Positions 27,399-36,708 are shown, counted from the first letter of the stretch. The stretch: 64,000 bases of DNA from Hyphomonadaceae bacterium (GCA_019753105.1 JAIELJ010000003.1:186001-250000), one strand, 5' to 3'. Notes: a model not told the origin generated them from the sequence alone. Numbers and translations: made by a program.

Positions 27399-27962
27399 AT
27401 GTCGCTCGACCATATTCTTCTCGGCGCCCTCGAAGAACCGCGTTCGGGCTATGACTTGAAACAATGGTTCGACGAGGTGTTCGCGTTCTTCTGGAACGCC
27501 GACCAGAGCCAGATCTACCGCACCATAAACAAGCTCGCCGACCAGGGCCTCGTCAGCGGCAAGGCGGTGAGTTCAACGATAGGCCCGGACAAACGCGTTT
27601 ACCGCACCACCGCGAAGGGCCGTGCTGAACTCAAAAGGTGGCTACGCGAGGGACCGGTTTCGCCGTCGCAGCGCACGGCAATCTACGCACAGCTCATTTT
27701 CCTCTCCGATCTCAGCGACGCGGAAGCGGCGCAGTTTCTGCGCGCCATGAAGGCGCAGGCCGATGCGATGGTCGCTGCACTTTCGCAAGTGCCGGAGACA
27801 GAGCCGCAGAACGAAGAGGAGAGCCGCACGCGCTTCTTCAACAGCGCGTCGCTGGGCCTGGGGCTCGCGCGCGCAAAGGCGACGCAAGCCTACGTCGCCG
27901 CATTGGTCGAAGAGCACGCTGCTCTTGTTGGCAAGGAGGATCGCGATGGACATGCTGCATGA
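27399..27962 (+). CDS. PadR family transcriptional regulator
   Basis: A 187-residue PadR regulator from the ATG at 27399. Seen: N-terminal winged helix MSLDHILLGALEEPRSGYDLKQWFD and QSQIYRTINKLADQGLV, wing VYRTTAKGRAELKRWL, and a C-terminal helical dimerisation domain typical of the Vir-type PadR subgroup. It probably controls itself and the downstream membrane gene through the inverted repeat at 27345-27393. Its last 17 bases overlap the next gene. Confidence 0.88.
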   Translation: MSLDHILLGALEEPRSGYDLKQWFDEVFAFFWNADQSQIYRTINKLADQGLVSGKAVSSTIGPDKRVYRTTAKGRAELKRWLREGPVSPSQRTAIYAQLIFLSDLSDAEAAQFLRAMKAQADAMVAALSQVPETEPQNEEESRTRFFNSASLGLGLARAKATQAYVAALVEEHAALVGKEDRDGHAA

Positions 27963-28626
27963 AATCCTGCGTTGGACGCACATCGGGATCGGCGTGATTG
28001 CTTTTGCGTCGCTCTGGACGGCTGGCTTTTCGCGAAAAGGCAGTCGCGTGCATCGCACGGCGGGCGCGATCTATGTCTGGACGATGGTAATTGTGCTGAC
28101 GACGGCGGCGGGGCTGACACTCACCACAGCGTGGCGCGGACAATGGTTCGGCGCGGTGTTTTTGTTTTATCTTCTCGTCATTACCGGTACGGCGCTGTGG
28201 CTGGGGCGACGCGCGCTCGACTTCAAAGGCGATGCGCGCGGCTATACGCGCGGACCCTTTCTGTATCTGGGCGTGCTCAACATCGCAGCGGCCTGCGGGG
28301 CCGTCGCGATTGGCCTGATCGCAGAGCAATATTTCATCGCCGGTATATCGGTGATCGGCTTTCTCATCGGCTTCGGCGCCATCGGCCAATGGCGCAAGCC
28401 GCCCGAGCATCCGCGTTTTTGGCTGAAAGAGCACATCGGCGGCATGATCGGCGCCGGCATAGCGACGCACATCGCCTTCGCAAGCATCGGTTTGCGCCAA
28501 TTGTTTCCCGAGATGGACACAAGCGTCATCTCAATCTGGCCCTGGCTCGCGCCCGTGATCATCGGCTTTGTTGCAGCAGGCTTGGCGGAGAAGCGCTACG
28601 TCGACGGCGGCGCCCCGCTGCGTTGA
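27946..28626 (+). CDS. Multi-pass membrane protein (DUF2306-like)
   Basis: About 226 residues with seven hydrophobic segments. It opens MDMLHEILRWTHIGIGVIAF, contains HRTAGAIYVWTM and FWLKEHIGGMIGAGIATHIAF, with His residues in membrane segments as in DUF2306-type proteins. Its ATG has AAGGAGG just upstream and lies inside the end of padR, so it is coupled to the regulator. It may be the regulator's target. Function unknown. Confidence 0.7.
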   Translation: MDMLHEILRWTHIGIGVIAFASLWTAGFSRKGSRVHRTAGAIYVWTMVIVLTTAAGLTLTTAWRGQWFGAVFLFYLLVITGTALWLGRRALDFKGDARGYTRGPFLYLGVLNIAAACGAVAIGLIAEQYFIAGISVIGFLIGFGAIGQWRKPPEHPRFWLKEHIGGMIGAGIATHIAFASIGLRQLFPEMDTSVISIWPWLAPVIIGFVAAGLAEKRYVDGGAPLR

Positions 28627-28672
28627 GATGCTAGTAGGAGCCGCTGTGTTGCGCACTGTGACGGCGAGGGCG

Positions 28673-29416
28673 TTAGATCAAATAGCTGGCCAACAGCGCA
28701 ACGATGCTAACCCCCGTTGCAGTAAGGGCGGCGCCGACGCGGACGACGATGTTGTCCGACGGCTCCGAGAGGGCGCGCACGTGAAAGAAGGCCATCCACA
28801 TGGCCAGAAAGATCGCCACGGCCGGCTCGAAGACGCCGTTCTCTCCTCCGGGGCCGACGAGGGTCGAGAGGGGTTCGCCTGCGATGACCACACAGACCAC
28901 GCCAAACAGCGCATAAAGACCTGCTCGCACGGATGATTGGAGCGTGCGCCTCTGCAGTCGCCAAACGACGGCGGAGATGAAGAAAACCAAACCCAGGCAA
29001 ATCGCAGCAAAGAACAATGGCGCGATGAGAGCGGCAGCTCTCCAGAGTTGACCTTCTGTTGTGGCGGCAAACACGTTCTCGCCGAGTGCGATCATCGCGC
29101 CGTCTGCTTGTGAGAACGAGGCAAAGACCAGAATCGAAAGGAATCCGAAGGCGAACAGCGGGCCTGGCGCGAGGACCACGCCACGGTGGCCCTCATCCTG
29201 GATGTCATCTATCTGCGCCGTGAGCAGGTTTGGTCTAAACAGGATCGTAACGATGGTCGGTACGAGGAGGAGCGCCGCCATAGCGACCTGGGTCAACGTC
29301 CCATCAATCACCCCAAGTGTTCGCCGGCCTTGGCCAGTTTCATCCTCAAGCAATTCCGCTTCCCCGATTTGCCCGACGATCTGAGCGCACTGAAAACAGT
29401 ACGCCAGCGGTTTCAC
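28673..29416 (-). CDS. Zinc-ribbon membrane protein, N-terminus uncertain
   Basis: From a GTG at 29416 the product has 247 residues with five membrane segments after about residue 40. The start codon falls inside what looks like a zinc ribbon: CAAC just upstream (29420-29431, same frame) pairs with YCFQC at residues 6-10, giving CxxCG-N-CxxC as in DUF3667-like proteins. The frame stays open further upstream but has no clear start. Either translation begins upstream with a rare codon or the gene is 5'-truncated. Function unknown. Confidence 0.5.
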   Translation of the reverse strand: MKPLAYCFQCAQIVGQIGEAELLEDETGQGRRTLGVIDGTLTQVAMAALLLVPTIVTILFRPNLLTAQIDDIQDEGHRGVVLAPGPLFAFGFLSILVFASFSQADGAMIALGENVFAATTEGQLWRAAALIAPLFFAAICLGLVFFISAVVWRLQRRTLQSSVRAGLYALFGVVCVVIAGEPLSTLVGPGGENGVFEPAVAIFLAMWMAFFHVRALSEPSDNIVVRVGAALTATGVSIVALLASYLI

Positions 29417-29431
29417 TCCGCAAGCAGCGCA

Positions 29432-29880
29432 ATCGCGAACGCGCCCTCTGCGGCGCGCCGCTGCGGTGAGTTTTGAGCGCCGATCGTGTTGCGAACGACC
29501 GGATCGTGTAAAGCTTGGCGAGGGGACGCTGCTTACGCTGCCAGCGCATAGCGGACGTTCGAGCTGTAACGGGCATCAGGCAGGAATTCGCCGAACGTGG
29601 TCATCCGCTCAAAGATGGCTGAGACAGGAACGCGCCGGCAAGAGCTAGGCTCACAACAAATGATGGCGTTGGCACGCGCGAGCCTCTTGCCCGCCGCTCG
29701 CTCGCACTCGTTTGGATAAGATACACTGTTGCTCGACGCCGAATTAACTATGGCGTTGATCGCGTGATGTGCGAGCCGCATGGATGGATTGGTTCAGCCA
29801 CTGTATGTGTTGGTTTCTATACAAAAGCACTTGAGCGCCCCCACCTGAACATCTTAGATCCCACGTTTCGATCAAAATCG
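29432..29880. other. Intergenic region without a recognised gene
   Basis: About 450 bases between the zinc-ribbon gene and the PQQ-type dehydrogenase. Composition is visibly less GC-rich than the surroundings. A minus-strand frame (29533-29781) shows no recognisable protein. Promoters for both divergent genes are expected here, but none could be fixed. Confidence 0.5.
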
Positions 29881-31614
29881 ATGGCGCTTTCACGACGCTG
29901 GCGCCGGGCTAGACTCCCGCTCGCGCTTTTTCTGTGTGCCCTCCTATTGCTGGTGGGCGTCAGCGTCGGGATGTTCGTAGAGCGCCTCGACCTGCCGAAC
30001 CGCGCGAGCAGACACCTCCACAATCTCGCTCTCGAAGCGCGCAGCCAATTTGGCGACGACGCGCAGCACATCGAGTGGCGAATAGCCAGACTAAATCAGC
30101 TCAATATGCACTGGGCCGTCATTCGGGTTGGCGCTCGGTCCGCTGGCGGTGGCGGCATTGCCGAGGCTGACGGCCATGTGATCATCGCGTCTCAGTTAGG
30201 GAGGCTGAGTTACCTAAGTTCAGGCAACCAACTGGCGCCCATTGAAGCAACCGTGCCGATGAACTTGGAAGGTTTGCGAGAAAGCCAACTTATCCACGAT
30301 CCTCTTTTTTCCGTTAGTGAGTTTCGAACCTACGACTTGCTCACCCAACGCCTCGATGGGGAGCGTTGGCGCTTGTTCGCAAGCTTTGCTCGCTTTGCCG
30401 GTGAAAATTGCCTTCAATTCGTGGTGGCGCAAACCGAACTCGAAGTATCAAGTGATACACTACGTGTGACCTCTCCATGGCAGGATGTCTTCATCGCTCG
30501 GCCTGATTGCATCCCCTACAAGGACCGCTCGCTGCGTTTTGAGGGATCGGCCGCTGGCGGAAGAATGGTGCTGACCAGCGATCGAACAATGCTCATAGCG
30601 ATCGGCGACCACCAGTTTGACGGTTTCAACGATGCACGCCGCGCTTCGATCGATCCTGATTGGGATCTGGGCAAGATTGTCCAACTGGACTTAGTGACGG
30701 GCGATTCACGCATCTACGCGACCGGTTTACGCAACCCGCAGGGACTAACCCAACTCCGGGACGGGCGGATTGTAGAGACAGAACACGGTCCGCAGGGCGG
30801 CGATGAGATCAATGTCATCAGACGGGGCGCGAACTACGGTTGGCCAGACGCCACCTATGGCATGAGCTACGCCTATCCGCAGAGAAGCTGGCTAGGCGCA
30901 GCGGGGCCTCGTCCTCATGACGGCTATGATCGGCCCGCTATGGCATTCGTCCCCTCAATTGGCGTCAGCAACGTCGTGCAGCCGAGCCCTCGCGCTTTTC
31001 CGCCTTGGGACGACGACGATCTGCTCGTCGCCTCTTTACGAGCCAACACGCTTTTTCATGTTCGGCTGGAGGGTGATCGAGCCGTCTATGCGGAGCCGTT
31101 ACGGTTTCCACATCGTCGCCTCCGCGACATCGTCTCAATGACCGACGGACGCATCGTCATACTCACAGACCTCGGGGAACTCATCATATTGCAGGGTGGC
31201 GGCGACGGCCTTGATCCGGCGCCGTTTATTGTGAGGGGGCTTTCTGATCTCACTGCGCCATTTGCAGAGGAAGTCCCGGCGCGGGACGAACCGCCCGTCG
31301 AACGCGGCCGACGTCTCTTTGCGGCTATGTGTGTGCGTTGCCACAGCCTTGATGGTTCGCCCAGCGAGGGACCGGCGCTCAATGGTGTACTCGGCCGACG
31401 AATTGGTTCAGCGCCCGGCTACAGTTACTCAGCCGCTTTGAGCGGATCAGAGCAGTCGTGGACCCCATCGCGGCTCGAGAGGTTCATCATCGATCCGAAT
31501 GCCGAGTTTCCAGGGGCAGCGATGCCATCTGCGCTGGTGACGTGGGAAGACGCGCCGGCTTTGGTCGCTTATCTTCGAACGCAACGATCCACGGCCCATC
31601 GACGCCGACAATGA
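29881..31614 (+). CDS. Membrane-anchored PQQ-type sugar dehydrogenase fused to cytochrome c
   Basis: About 577 residues from the ATG at 29881. Seen: an N-terminal anchor (PLALFLCALLLLVGVSVGMF), a beta-propeller of the soluble glucose/sorbosone dehydrogenase family (LTSDRTMLIAIGDHQFDG, YATGLRNPQGL, ETEHGPQGGDEINVIRRGANYGWP), and a C-terminal class I cytochrome c with haem site CVRCH and a distal Met in AAMPSALVTW. The fusion would oxidise a sugar or alcohol with PQQ and pass electrons to its own haem. No pqq synthesis genes lie nearby. Codon use looks less GC-biased than the neighbours. Two in-frame starts exist further upstream. Confidence 0.85.
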   Translation: MALSRRWRRARLPLALFLCALLLLVGVSVGMFVERLDLPNRASRHLHNLALEARSQFGDDAQHIEWRIARLNQLNMHWAVIRVGARSAGGGGIAEADGHVIIASQLGRLSYLSSGNQLAPIEATVPMNLEGLRESQLIHDPLFSVSEFRTYDLLTQRLDGERWRLFASFARFAGENCLQFVVAQTELEVSSDTLRVTSPWQDVFIARPDCIPYKDRSLRFEGSAAGGRMVLTSDRTMLIAIGDHQFDGFNDARRASIDPDWDLGKIVQLDLVTGDSRIYATGLRNPQGLTQLRDGRIVETEHGPQGGDEINVIRRGANYGWPDATYGMSYAYPQRSWLGAAGPRPHDGYDRPAMAFVPSIGVSNVVQPSPRAFPPWDDDDLLVASLRANTLFHVRLEGDRAVYAEPLRFPHRRLRDIVSMTDGRIVILTDLGELIILQGGGDGLDPAPFIVRGLSDLTAPFAEEVPARDEPPVERGRRLFAAMCVRCHSLDGSPSEGPALNGVLGRRIGSAPGYSYSAALSGSEQSWTPSRLERFIIDPNAEFPGAAMPSALVTWEDAPALVAYLRTQRSTAHRRRQ

Positions 31615-32162
31615 GCACCGCGATTTTAATCAGCTGACCGGCAACTAAGGGCCAATCATGGCCGCCCGGACAAATTCTTACCAACGGCAGGTTCGAGTTT
31701 CGGCGACAACCAGAACTCACGCGTCTCCATCTAAGCGCCCGTCGTCGCGGGCGGGGAGGCGGCAGCGCGATCTATCCAACAGCAAAACGCCCTCCCGCGC
31801 TTTGTTTTCAAGCCTTCGTACGAAATCTATCCGACACCCCTGCGAGCAGCCGTATCATCAACCCGTCCGCATCATCGAAGGGGCGTTGGTCCAACCCAGC
31901 GTGAAGCGGAACGCGATGAGTGAGGTTAGGCGGCGGGGATTGAAACCGTCGCGGTCCGGGGATCGGAGTTGGTCTGGCCCGCTCACCGTTGGCGCACAGG
32001 GCCCGGAGTGAATAGCTCCTCATCTCTTGCGCTGATGTCAGCATCGCGGGGACGCTGAGCGAAACGCGCAGTATCTCTCATAGAATTTCGGCGCCTTAGT
32101 GCGTCAGCTCAGCGTCTCGCCCTTCGGCTCTTTCACGGAGCGCGAACATGCACGCGCTTGCC
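31615..32162. other. 548-base intergenic region without a supported gene
   Basis: A plus-strand frame of 117 codons (31658-32011) is Arg/Ser-rich and matches nothing I recognise. A short hairpin, GCCCG-N6-CGGGC near 31737, may end the dehydrogenase transcript. No RNA gene or mobile-element end was recognised. Confidence 0.5.
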
Positions 32163-32876
32163 TTATCGTTGCAGCACTTTCCGCGCTGCTTCGAGATCCG
32201 GCGGGCTGTCGACGCCTTTCGGAAAATCCTCGATCGCGTCGGCGCGGATCATCATGCCCATTTCGAGCGCGCGGAGTTGTTCGAGTTTCTCGCGCAACTC
32301 AAGCGGCGAGGGCGGCGCCGCAACGAAGCGCGCGAGCGCATCGCGTGTGTAGACATAGATGCCGACATGGCGCTCGATCGGTCCCTCGCCATGCGGGGCC
32401 GGGCTCCGTGTGAAATACAAGCAGCGCCCATCAGCGGCGCGAATGGCTTTCACGAGATTCGGATTGTTGCGTTCTTCGTCGTCGCTCGATGGCGAAACCA
32501 GGGTGGCGATGTCGGCGCCGTCGCGCAGGGCGGCGACTGCACGCGCGACATCCGCGGCGCGCATTGTCGGCATATCGCCCTGCAGATTGACGACGACATC
32601 GAAGCGGCCCCCGGGATCGAAAGCCTGGAGGGCTGCGTAAACCCGGTCGGAGCCGCTCGGGAGATCAGGATCGGTGAGGGTGACATTGGCGCCGGCCTTC
32701 AGGGCTGCCTCCGCCACCTCTTCCTCGGCGGCGGCGACGAGGACGGGCCCCGCATTGGCGGCGCGCGCGATCTCCACCATCCAGGCGATCATTGGCCGGC
32801 CGTGAATATCAGCCAGCGGTTTGTTGGGCAGGCGAGTGGAGGCCAAGCGGGCGGGGATGACGACAACCGAATTCAT
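32163..32876 (-). CDS. kdsB: 3-deoxy-manno-octulosonate cytidylyltransferase
   Basis: Activates Kdo with CTP for lipopolysaccharide core synthesis. The start at the ATG at 32876 gives the typical MNSVVVIPARLASTRLPNKPL; the longer frame upstream has no family similarity. Length is 237 residues. Seen: nucleotide-binding VIPARLASTRLP at 5-16, SGSDRVYAAL, the VVNLQGDMP motif (usually VQGDEP), and HVGIYVYTRDALARF. Transcribed divergently from cycM, a known alphaproteobacterial arrangement. Confidence 0.93.
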   Translation of the reverse strand: MNSVVVIPARLASTRLPNKPLADIHGRPMIAWMVEIARAANAGPVLVAAAEEEVAEAALKAGANVTLTDPDLPSGSDRVYAALQAFDPGGRFDVVVNLQGDMPTMRAADVARAVAALRDGADIATLVSPSSDDEERNNPNLVKAIRAADGRCLYFTRSPAPHGEGPIERHVGIYVYTRDALARFVAAPPSPLELREKLEQLRALEMGMMIRADAIEDFPKGVDSPPDLEAARKVLQR

Positions 32877-33007
32877 TGCGGACCTATCCCGTGCGGCGGT
32901 TCGACGCGCAAGCCGCCAGCGCGCGTCATGACGCATCGGGTCCGGCTTGGCGGGAGCCGCAACGCAGGCCATAAACCGCCGCGAAACTTGCTCCTTCAGG
33001 GCGGACC

Positions 33008-33616
33008 ATGAGCGATCTCCGAAATAACTCGATCATCGGCGCAGTGCTTGGCGCTGTGTTGGGCGTGATGGGCATTGGCGTACTCGCCGAAACCGTGATC
33101 CACCCAGACTATCCCGCAACGCCAGGCTGGGTCCCGGAAGTCGATCTGACCGCCAGTGCCGGCGGCGGCCCGGCTGAGCCTGTGGGCCCGCCAGACTTCG
33201 GCCGCCTGTTCGCTGATCCCGCAGTGCTGGCCGAAGCTGTCGCGCGCGGCGAGCGTGTGTTGGCGCAGTGCCGCTCGTGCCACACCTTTGACGCCGGCGG
33301 CGCCAATGGCATCGGCCCGAACCTGCATGACGTCTTCGGCCGCGCCGTCGGCAGCCATGGCGGCTACGAATACTCAGAAGCGATGGCCGGTCACGGCGGC
33401 GCTTGGGATTATCTCGCGCTCGATGCGTTCCTGACGTCGCCAGCATCGAACATCCGCGGCACCAAGATGGCCTTTGCTGGCCTGCGCAACGCGGAAGATC
33501 GCGTCGGCATGATCGCTTATCTGCGCTCGATTTCGCCGAACAACGTTCCGCTGCCGGCGCCTTTGCCGGAAGCCGCTCCGGCTGCGGCCGAAGCCGCGGC
33601 GCCCGCTACGCCGTAA
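33008..33616 (+). CDS. cycM: Membrane-anchored cytochrome c (CycM/c552 type)
   Basis: A 202-residue protein: uncleaved N-terminal anchor (IIGAVLGAVLGVMGIGVL), spacer, then a class I cytochrome c domain with haem site CRSCH (Cys88, Cys91, His92) and distal Met in GTKMAFAG. The C-terminus is a Pro/Ala tail. CycM proteins carry electrons between the bc1 complex and cytochrome oxidase. A bidirectional terminator follows. Confidence 0.9.
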   Translation: MSDLRNNSIIGAVLGAVLGVMGIGVLAETVIHPDYPATPGWVPEVDLTASAGGGPAEPVGPPDFGRLFADPAVLAEAVARGERVLAQCRSCHTFDAGGANGIGPNLHDVFGRAVGSHGGYEYSEAMAGHGGAWDYLALDAFLTSPASNIRGTKMAFAGLRNAEDRVGMIAYLRSISPNNVPLPAPLPEAAPAAAEAAAPATP

Positions 33617-33641
33617 GCTGCGCGGGTCAATCGGCAAACAA

Positions 33642-33669
33642 AAACGGCGTCTCTCGCGAGACGCCGTTT
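33642..33669. terminator. Bidirectional terminator between cycM and marR
   Basis: A perfect 12-bp stem (AAACGGCGTCTC at 33642-33653 with GAGACGCCGTTT at 33658-33669), loop TCGC, flanked by A- and T-rich sequence on both sides. It serves two convergent genes. Confidence 0.85.
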
Positions 33670-33693
33670 CTATTTCGCCGATAGTCTACAGCG

Positions 33694-34068
33694 TTACGAC
33701 ACCGCGGCCAGTTGCGGGCGCGCTTGAACCGGAGCTTCGTCGCCCAGGATCGTCGTGCCCAGCAGGTCGAGGAACGCGTCGCCCTTCTCGGTCGGCTCAA
33801 CGAACACGTTGCGGCCGTCCTTCGGGTCGCGGCGGCGCTGGACGAAGCCCAGGCGCGACAGGGTGTCGAGCGCGCGGGTGATCGCCGGCTTGCCGACATT
33901 GAGCGTCGCGGCCAGGCCGCGCACCGTGTGCGGCGCCGGTTGCAGGCGCACCGTCATCAGCACCGCCAATTGGCGGGCGGTTAGGTCCGGCGCGTCCGAA
34001 CGTACGGTGGTGACGGTAACCCGACGCCACAAATCCAAGGCTTCCACTTGTTCCCGAACGAGCTCCAT
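33694..34068 (-). CDS. MarR family transcriptional regulator
   Basis: A 124-residue winged-helix regulator. The start at 34068 is chosen for GGAGGGAG just upstream; the longer frame to 34212 is not supported. Seen: LTARQLAVLMTVRLQP, the recognition helix region TVRGLAATLNVGKPAITRALDTLSRLGFVQRR (residues about 47-78) and a wing DPKDGRNVFVEPTEKG. The usual N- and C-terminal dimerisation helices are short, so it is a compact member. Ligand and targets are unknown; the divergent ECF sigma gene is a candidate target. Confidence 0.85.
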   Translation of the reverse strand: MELVREQVEALDLWRRVTVTTVRSDAPDLTARQLAVLMTVRLQPAPHTVRGLAATLNVGKPAITRALDTLSRLGFVQRRRDPKDGRNVFVEPTEKGDAFLDLLGTTILGDEAPVQARPQLAAVS

Positions 34069-34300
34069 GCCGCTCCCTCCAGTTGAATCGCAAGTGAGAG
34101 GATTCGCCGATTTGGTGGTCCTTGCAAGCGCGAAACCACAAGATGTTGTGGGGAAGGCGAAATGATTAACCAAATCTTGACGGAACAACCCGAAACGATC
34201 CGGATGCGACAAGGCTTTGCGGGCGACTCAAAAATCGTCAGTCAGCGCCGAACCGAAACACCGCCGGCGGCGACTTAGAGGCTGGGAAGGGCGAGAACCG

Positions 34301-34846
34301 TTGCTGCGTCGCGGACTAGACCAAGCGCTCGACGATTATCTCGTCCTCCTGGCTCAGGACGGATCGCGCGACGCGTTCGCCCGGCTGGCCGCGCGTTGGA
34401 CGCCGAAATTGTTGGCGTTCGCATCGCGCAGCCTGAGTTCATCGGAGGCGGCGAAAGATGTGGTGCAGGAAACATGGGAGAGCGCAGCGCGCGGGCTCAA
34501 GCGGCTCGACGATCCTGCGCGCTTCCGCGCCTGGCTCTACGCCATCGCCGCGCGCAAATGCGCTGATGCCTTGCGCGGCAAGTATCGCGGCGCGCGCTTG
34601 GCCGAGAAAGCGCAAGCGATGGCCGATGAGCCGGCGGATTCAGAGCGCATCAGCAATGAGCGCCTCGATGTCGCCGCAGCGTTGAAACGTCTGCCCGCGG
34701 ACCAGCGCATCGCGATCAGCCTCTACTTCGGCGAAGAGATGAACGTCGCCGAAATCGCAGCGATCACCGGCGTTCCCGAAGGCACCGTGAAATCCCGTTT
34801 GTTCGCGGCGCGCAAAGCGCTGCGTGAAAGTCTTGGAGAAGAATGA
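34301..34846 (+). CDS. ECF RNA polymerase sigma factor
   Basis: A sigma-70 family protein of about 181 residues. Seen: region 2 (FARLAARWTPKLLAFASRSL, EAAKDVVQETWESAARGL, FRAWLYAIAARKCADALR) and region 4 (AALKRLPADQRIAISLYFGEEM, VAEIAAITGVPEGTVKSRLFAARKALRESL). The start is uncertain: a TTG at 34301 fits domain length; an in-frame ATG at 34217 would add 28 basic residues. It overlaps the next gene by four bases, which is probably its membrane partner. Confidence 0.88.
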   Translation: MLRRGLDQALDDYLVLLAQDGSRDAFARLAARWTPKLLAFASRSLSSSEAAKDVVQETWESAARGLKRLDDPARFRAWLYAIAARKCADALRGKYRGARLAEKAQAMADEPADSERISNERLDVAAALKRLPADQRIAISLYFGEEMNVAEIAAITGVPEGTVKSRLFAARKALRESLGEE

Positions 34847-35220
34847 TGACTAATCTTGATGATGCGATCCGCGGTGCGCTCTCGAAAGAAGACGCAGAAT
34901 TCCTGGCGCGCTTTGAGGAGCAGGGACCAGTCGATGAAGTGCTCGGGACGTTCAAAGGCTCGTGGGGTCTGATGAACATGTTCGCCGCGCTAATCACATT
35001 CGCGTCGTTCGGCTTCTTCGTTTACGCGATGCTCCAGATCATGGGCACAGACGATGTACGCATGACAGTCCTATGGACGGCTGGCGCGATCGTCAGTGCG
35101 TTGTTCGTCGCCATGCTGAAAATGTATTTCTGGATGGAGATGAACAAGAACGTCGTACTTCGCGAGGTGAAGCGGCTTGAGCTACAGGTCGCCCGTCTTG
35201 CCGCGCGCGAGCGCGCTTGA
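34843..35220 (+). CDS. DUF6768-like membrane protein, partner of the ECF sigma factor
   Basis: A 125-residue protein with a cytoplasmic-looking N-terminus (TNLDDAIRGALSKEDAEFLARF), two membrane segments (LMNMFAALITFASFGFFVYAML; VLWTAGAIVSALFVAMLKMYFW) and a basic C-terminal helix (LREVKRLELQVARL). The pattern matches small membrane proteins (DUF6768) encoded directly after ECF sigma factors in Caulobacterales. By context it may act as an anti-sigma factor; that is inference. Confidence 0.72.
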   Translation: MMTNLDDAIRGALSKEDAEFLARFEEQGPVDEVLGTFKGSWGLMNMFAALITFASFGFFVYAMLQIMGTDDVRMTVLWTAGAIVSALFVAMLKMYFWMEMNKNVVLREVKRLELQVARLAARERA

Positions 35221-35226
35221 CGCCGC

Positions 35227-36630
35227 CTACTTCGCCTTTGGCGCGGCATCCGCTGCGCCAAAGCGCGCCTTTATGACTTTCAGGCAAGCGCGCAGCGCCT
35301 GCGCTTCACCGCCCTGCGGACGCGACGGCTTCTCGCGCGGCGCCCAGGCGTAGACGTCAAAGTGCGCCCAGCTCGCAACGTTCACAAAGCGGCGCAGGAA
35401 AAGCGCGCCATAGATCGCGCCGGCGAAAGCGCCGTCGCCGGTGTTCTTCATGTCGGCGATGCTGGAATCCATATCGCCTTCGTACGCATCCCAGAGCGGC
35501 ATGCGCCAAATCGGATCCGCGGTTTCGATCGAAGCTTGCGCGAGTTCAGCGGCGAGTGCGTCGTCGCCGGTGAAGAAGGGCGGCAGATCGGGCCCAAGTG
35601 CGGTGCGCGCGGCGCCGGTCAGCGTAGCGAAGTCCAACAACAGCGCCGGCTCTTCCTCGCACGCACGCGTCAGAGCGTCAGCGAGGATCAAACGGCCTTC
35701 GGCGTCGGTGTTGTCGATCTCGACAGTGGGGCCTTTGCGACTGGCGATAACATCGCCAGGGCGGAAAGCGTCAGCGGAGATCGCGTTCTCGACGACGGCC
35801 AAATACACGTCGAGCTTCACCTTCAAGCCTGATTGCATCACGGCTTGCGCCAGCGCCAGCGCGTGCGCCGCGCCGCCCATGTCCTTCTTCATCAGCCGCA
35901 TGCCGGCCGATGGCTTGATGTCGAGCCCGCCCGTATCGAACGTCACGCCTTTGCCGACCAGCGCTAGGCGCGGTGCGCCTGCGTCGCCCCAGGAGAGATG
36001 GAGCAAGCGCGGCGCTTGCGCAGCGGCGCGACCAACAGCGTGAATGAGCGGATAGTTCTGTGCGATCAATTCGTCGCCGACGATGGCTTCAAACACTGCG
36101 CCGTTCTCACGCGCGACCTTCTCCGCCGCGGCGTGCAGCGCGTCGGGGCCCATGTCATTGGTAGGCGTGTTGACGAGATCGCGAACCAGCCACGCGGCGC
36201 TGACGATGCGCTGCGCCTCGGCCATGTCCGCGCCCTCGGGGGCCGCCAGACGCGGCGCGGGGCGCTTGCGCTTCTTGTAGCGTTCGAACGCATAGCTCCC
36301 GAGGCCCCAAGCGACCGCGACGAGCGTTGCCGAGAATTCGCGGGGCGCTGCGGCGATGCGGTAGTCTCCCGAGGGGAGGTTCTGCGCCAGCGAGCCCATC
36401 GCCATCGCGTTGGCTTTGTCGCCAACGCCGAACAGAACGCGCTCGATCGAGCCGTCAGTCGCCGGGACGAGCAGAATGCGGCCGGCTTGCGCCTTGAAAT
36501 CATGCGCGGCGGCCAAGCGCTTCAGCGCTTCCGGCCGGCTCTCCGACCATTGGCTCCATTCCGACGTCCGCAGCGCGTGAATCGGGATCGCTTGCGGGGC
36601 GGTGTCGGTCAGAAACGGGAGGTCAGCCAT
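35227..36630 (-). CDS. Leucyl aminopeptidase family (M17) protein
   Basis: A 467-residue M17 metallopeptidase. Seen: GKGVTFDTGGLDIKPSAGMRLMKKDMGGA with the metal-binding Lys and Asp residues (split here across about residues 227-255), and the family signature NTDAEGRLILADAL near residue 308. The N-terminal domain is poorly conserved, as usual. It removes N-terminal residues from peptides with two divalent metals, in the cytoplasm. Confidence 0.93.
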   Translation of the reverse strand: MADLPFLTDTAPQAIPIHALRTSEWSQWSESRPEALKRLAAAHDFKAQAGRILLVPATDGSIERVLFGVGDKANAMAMGSLAQNLPSGDYRIAAAPREFSATLVAVAWGLGSYAFERYKKRKRPAPRLAAPEGADMAEAQRIVSAAWLVRDLVNTPTNDMGPDALHAAAEKVARENGAVFEAIVGDELIAQNYPLIHAVGRAAAQAPRLLHLSWGDAGAPRLALVGKGVTFDTGGLDIKPSAGMRLMKKDMGGAAHALALAQAVMQSGLKVKLDVYLAVVENAISADAFRPGDVIASRKGPTVEIDNTDAEGRLILADALTRACEEEPALLLDFATLTGAARTALGPDLPPFFTGDDALAAELAQASIETADPIWRMPLWDAYEGDMDSSIADMKNTGDGAFAGAIYGALFLRRFVNVASWAHFDVYAWAPREKPSRPQGGEAQALRACLKVIKARFGAADAAPKAK

Positions 36631-36708
36631 ACGCGTCTATCTAGTCCTTCATTAGCGCTTTGTTGAGCACTCATCGCGCACCGTTAGGGCCTTATTAGGA
36701 TTCGCCCC

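Noticed and set aside
29533-29781. An 82-codon minus-strand frame upstream of the zinc-ribbon gene
   Set aside because: No motif, no membrane segment and no ribosome site; treated as intergenic.
31658-32011. A 117-codon frame between the PQQ dehydrogenase and kdsB
   Set aside because: Arg/Ser-rich, no ribosome site, no family; not strong enough to call a gene.
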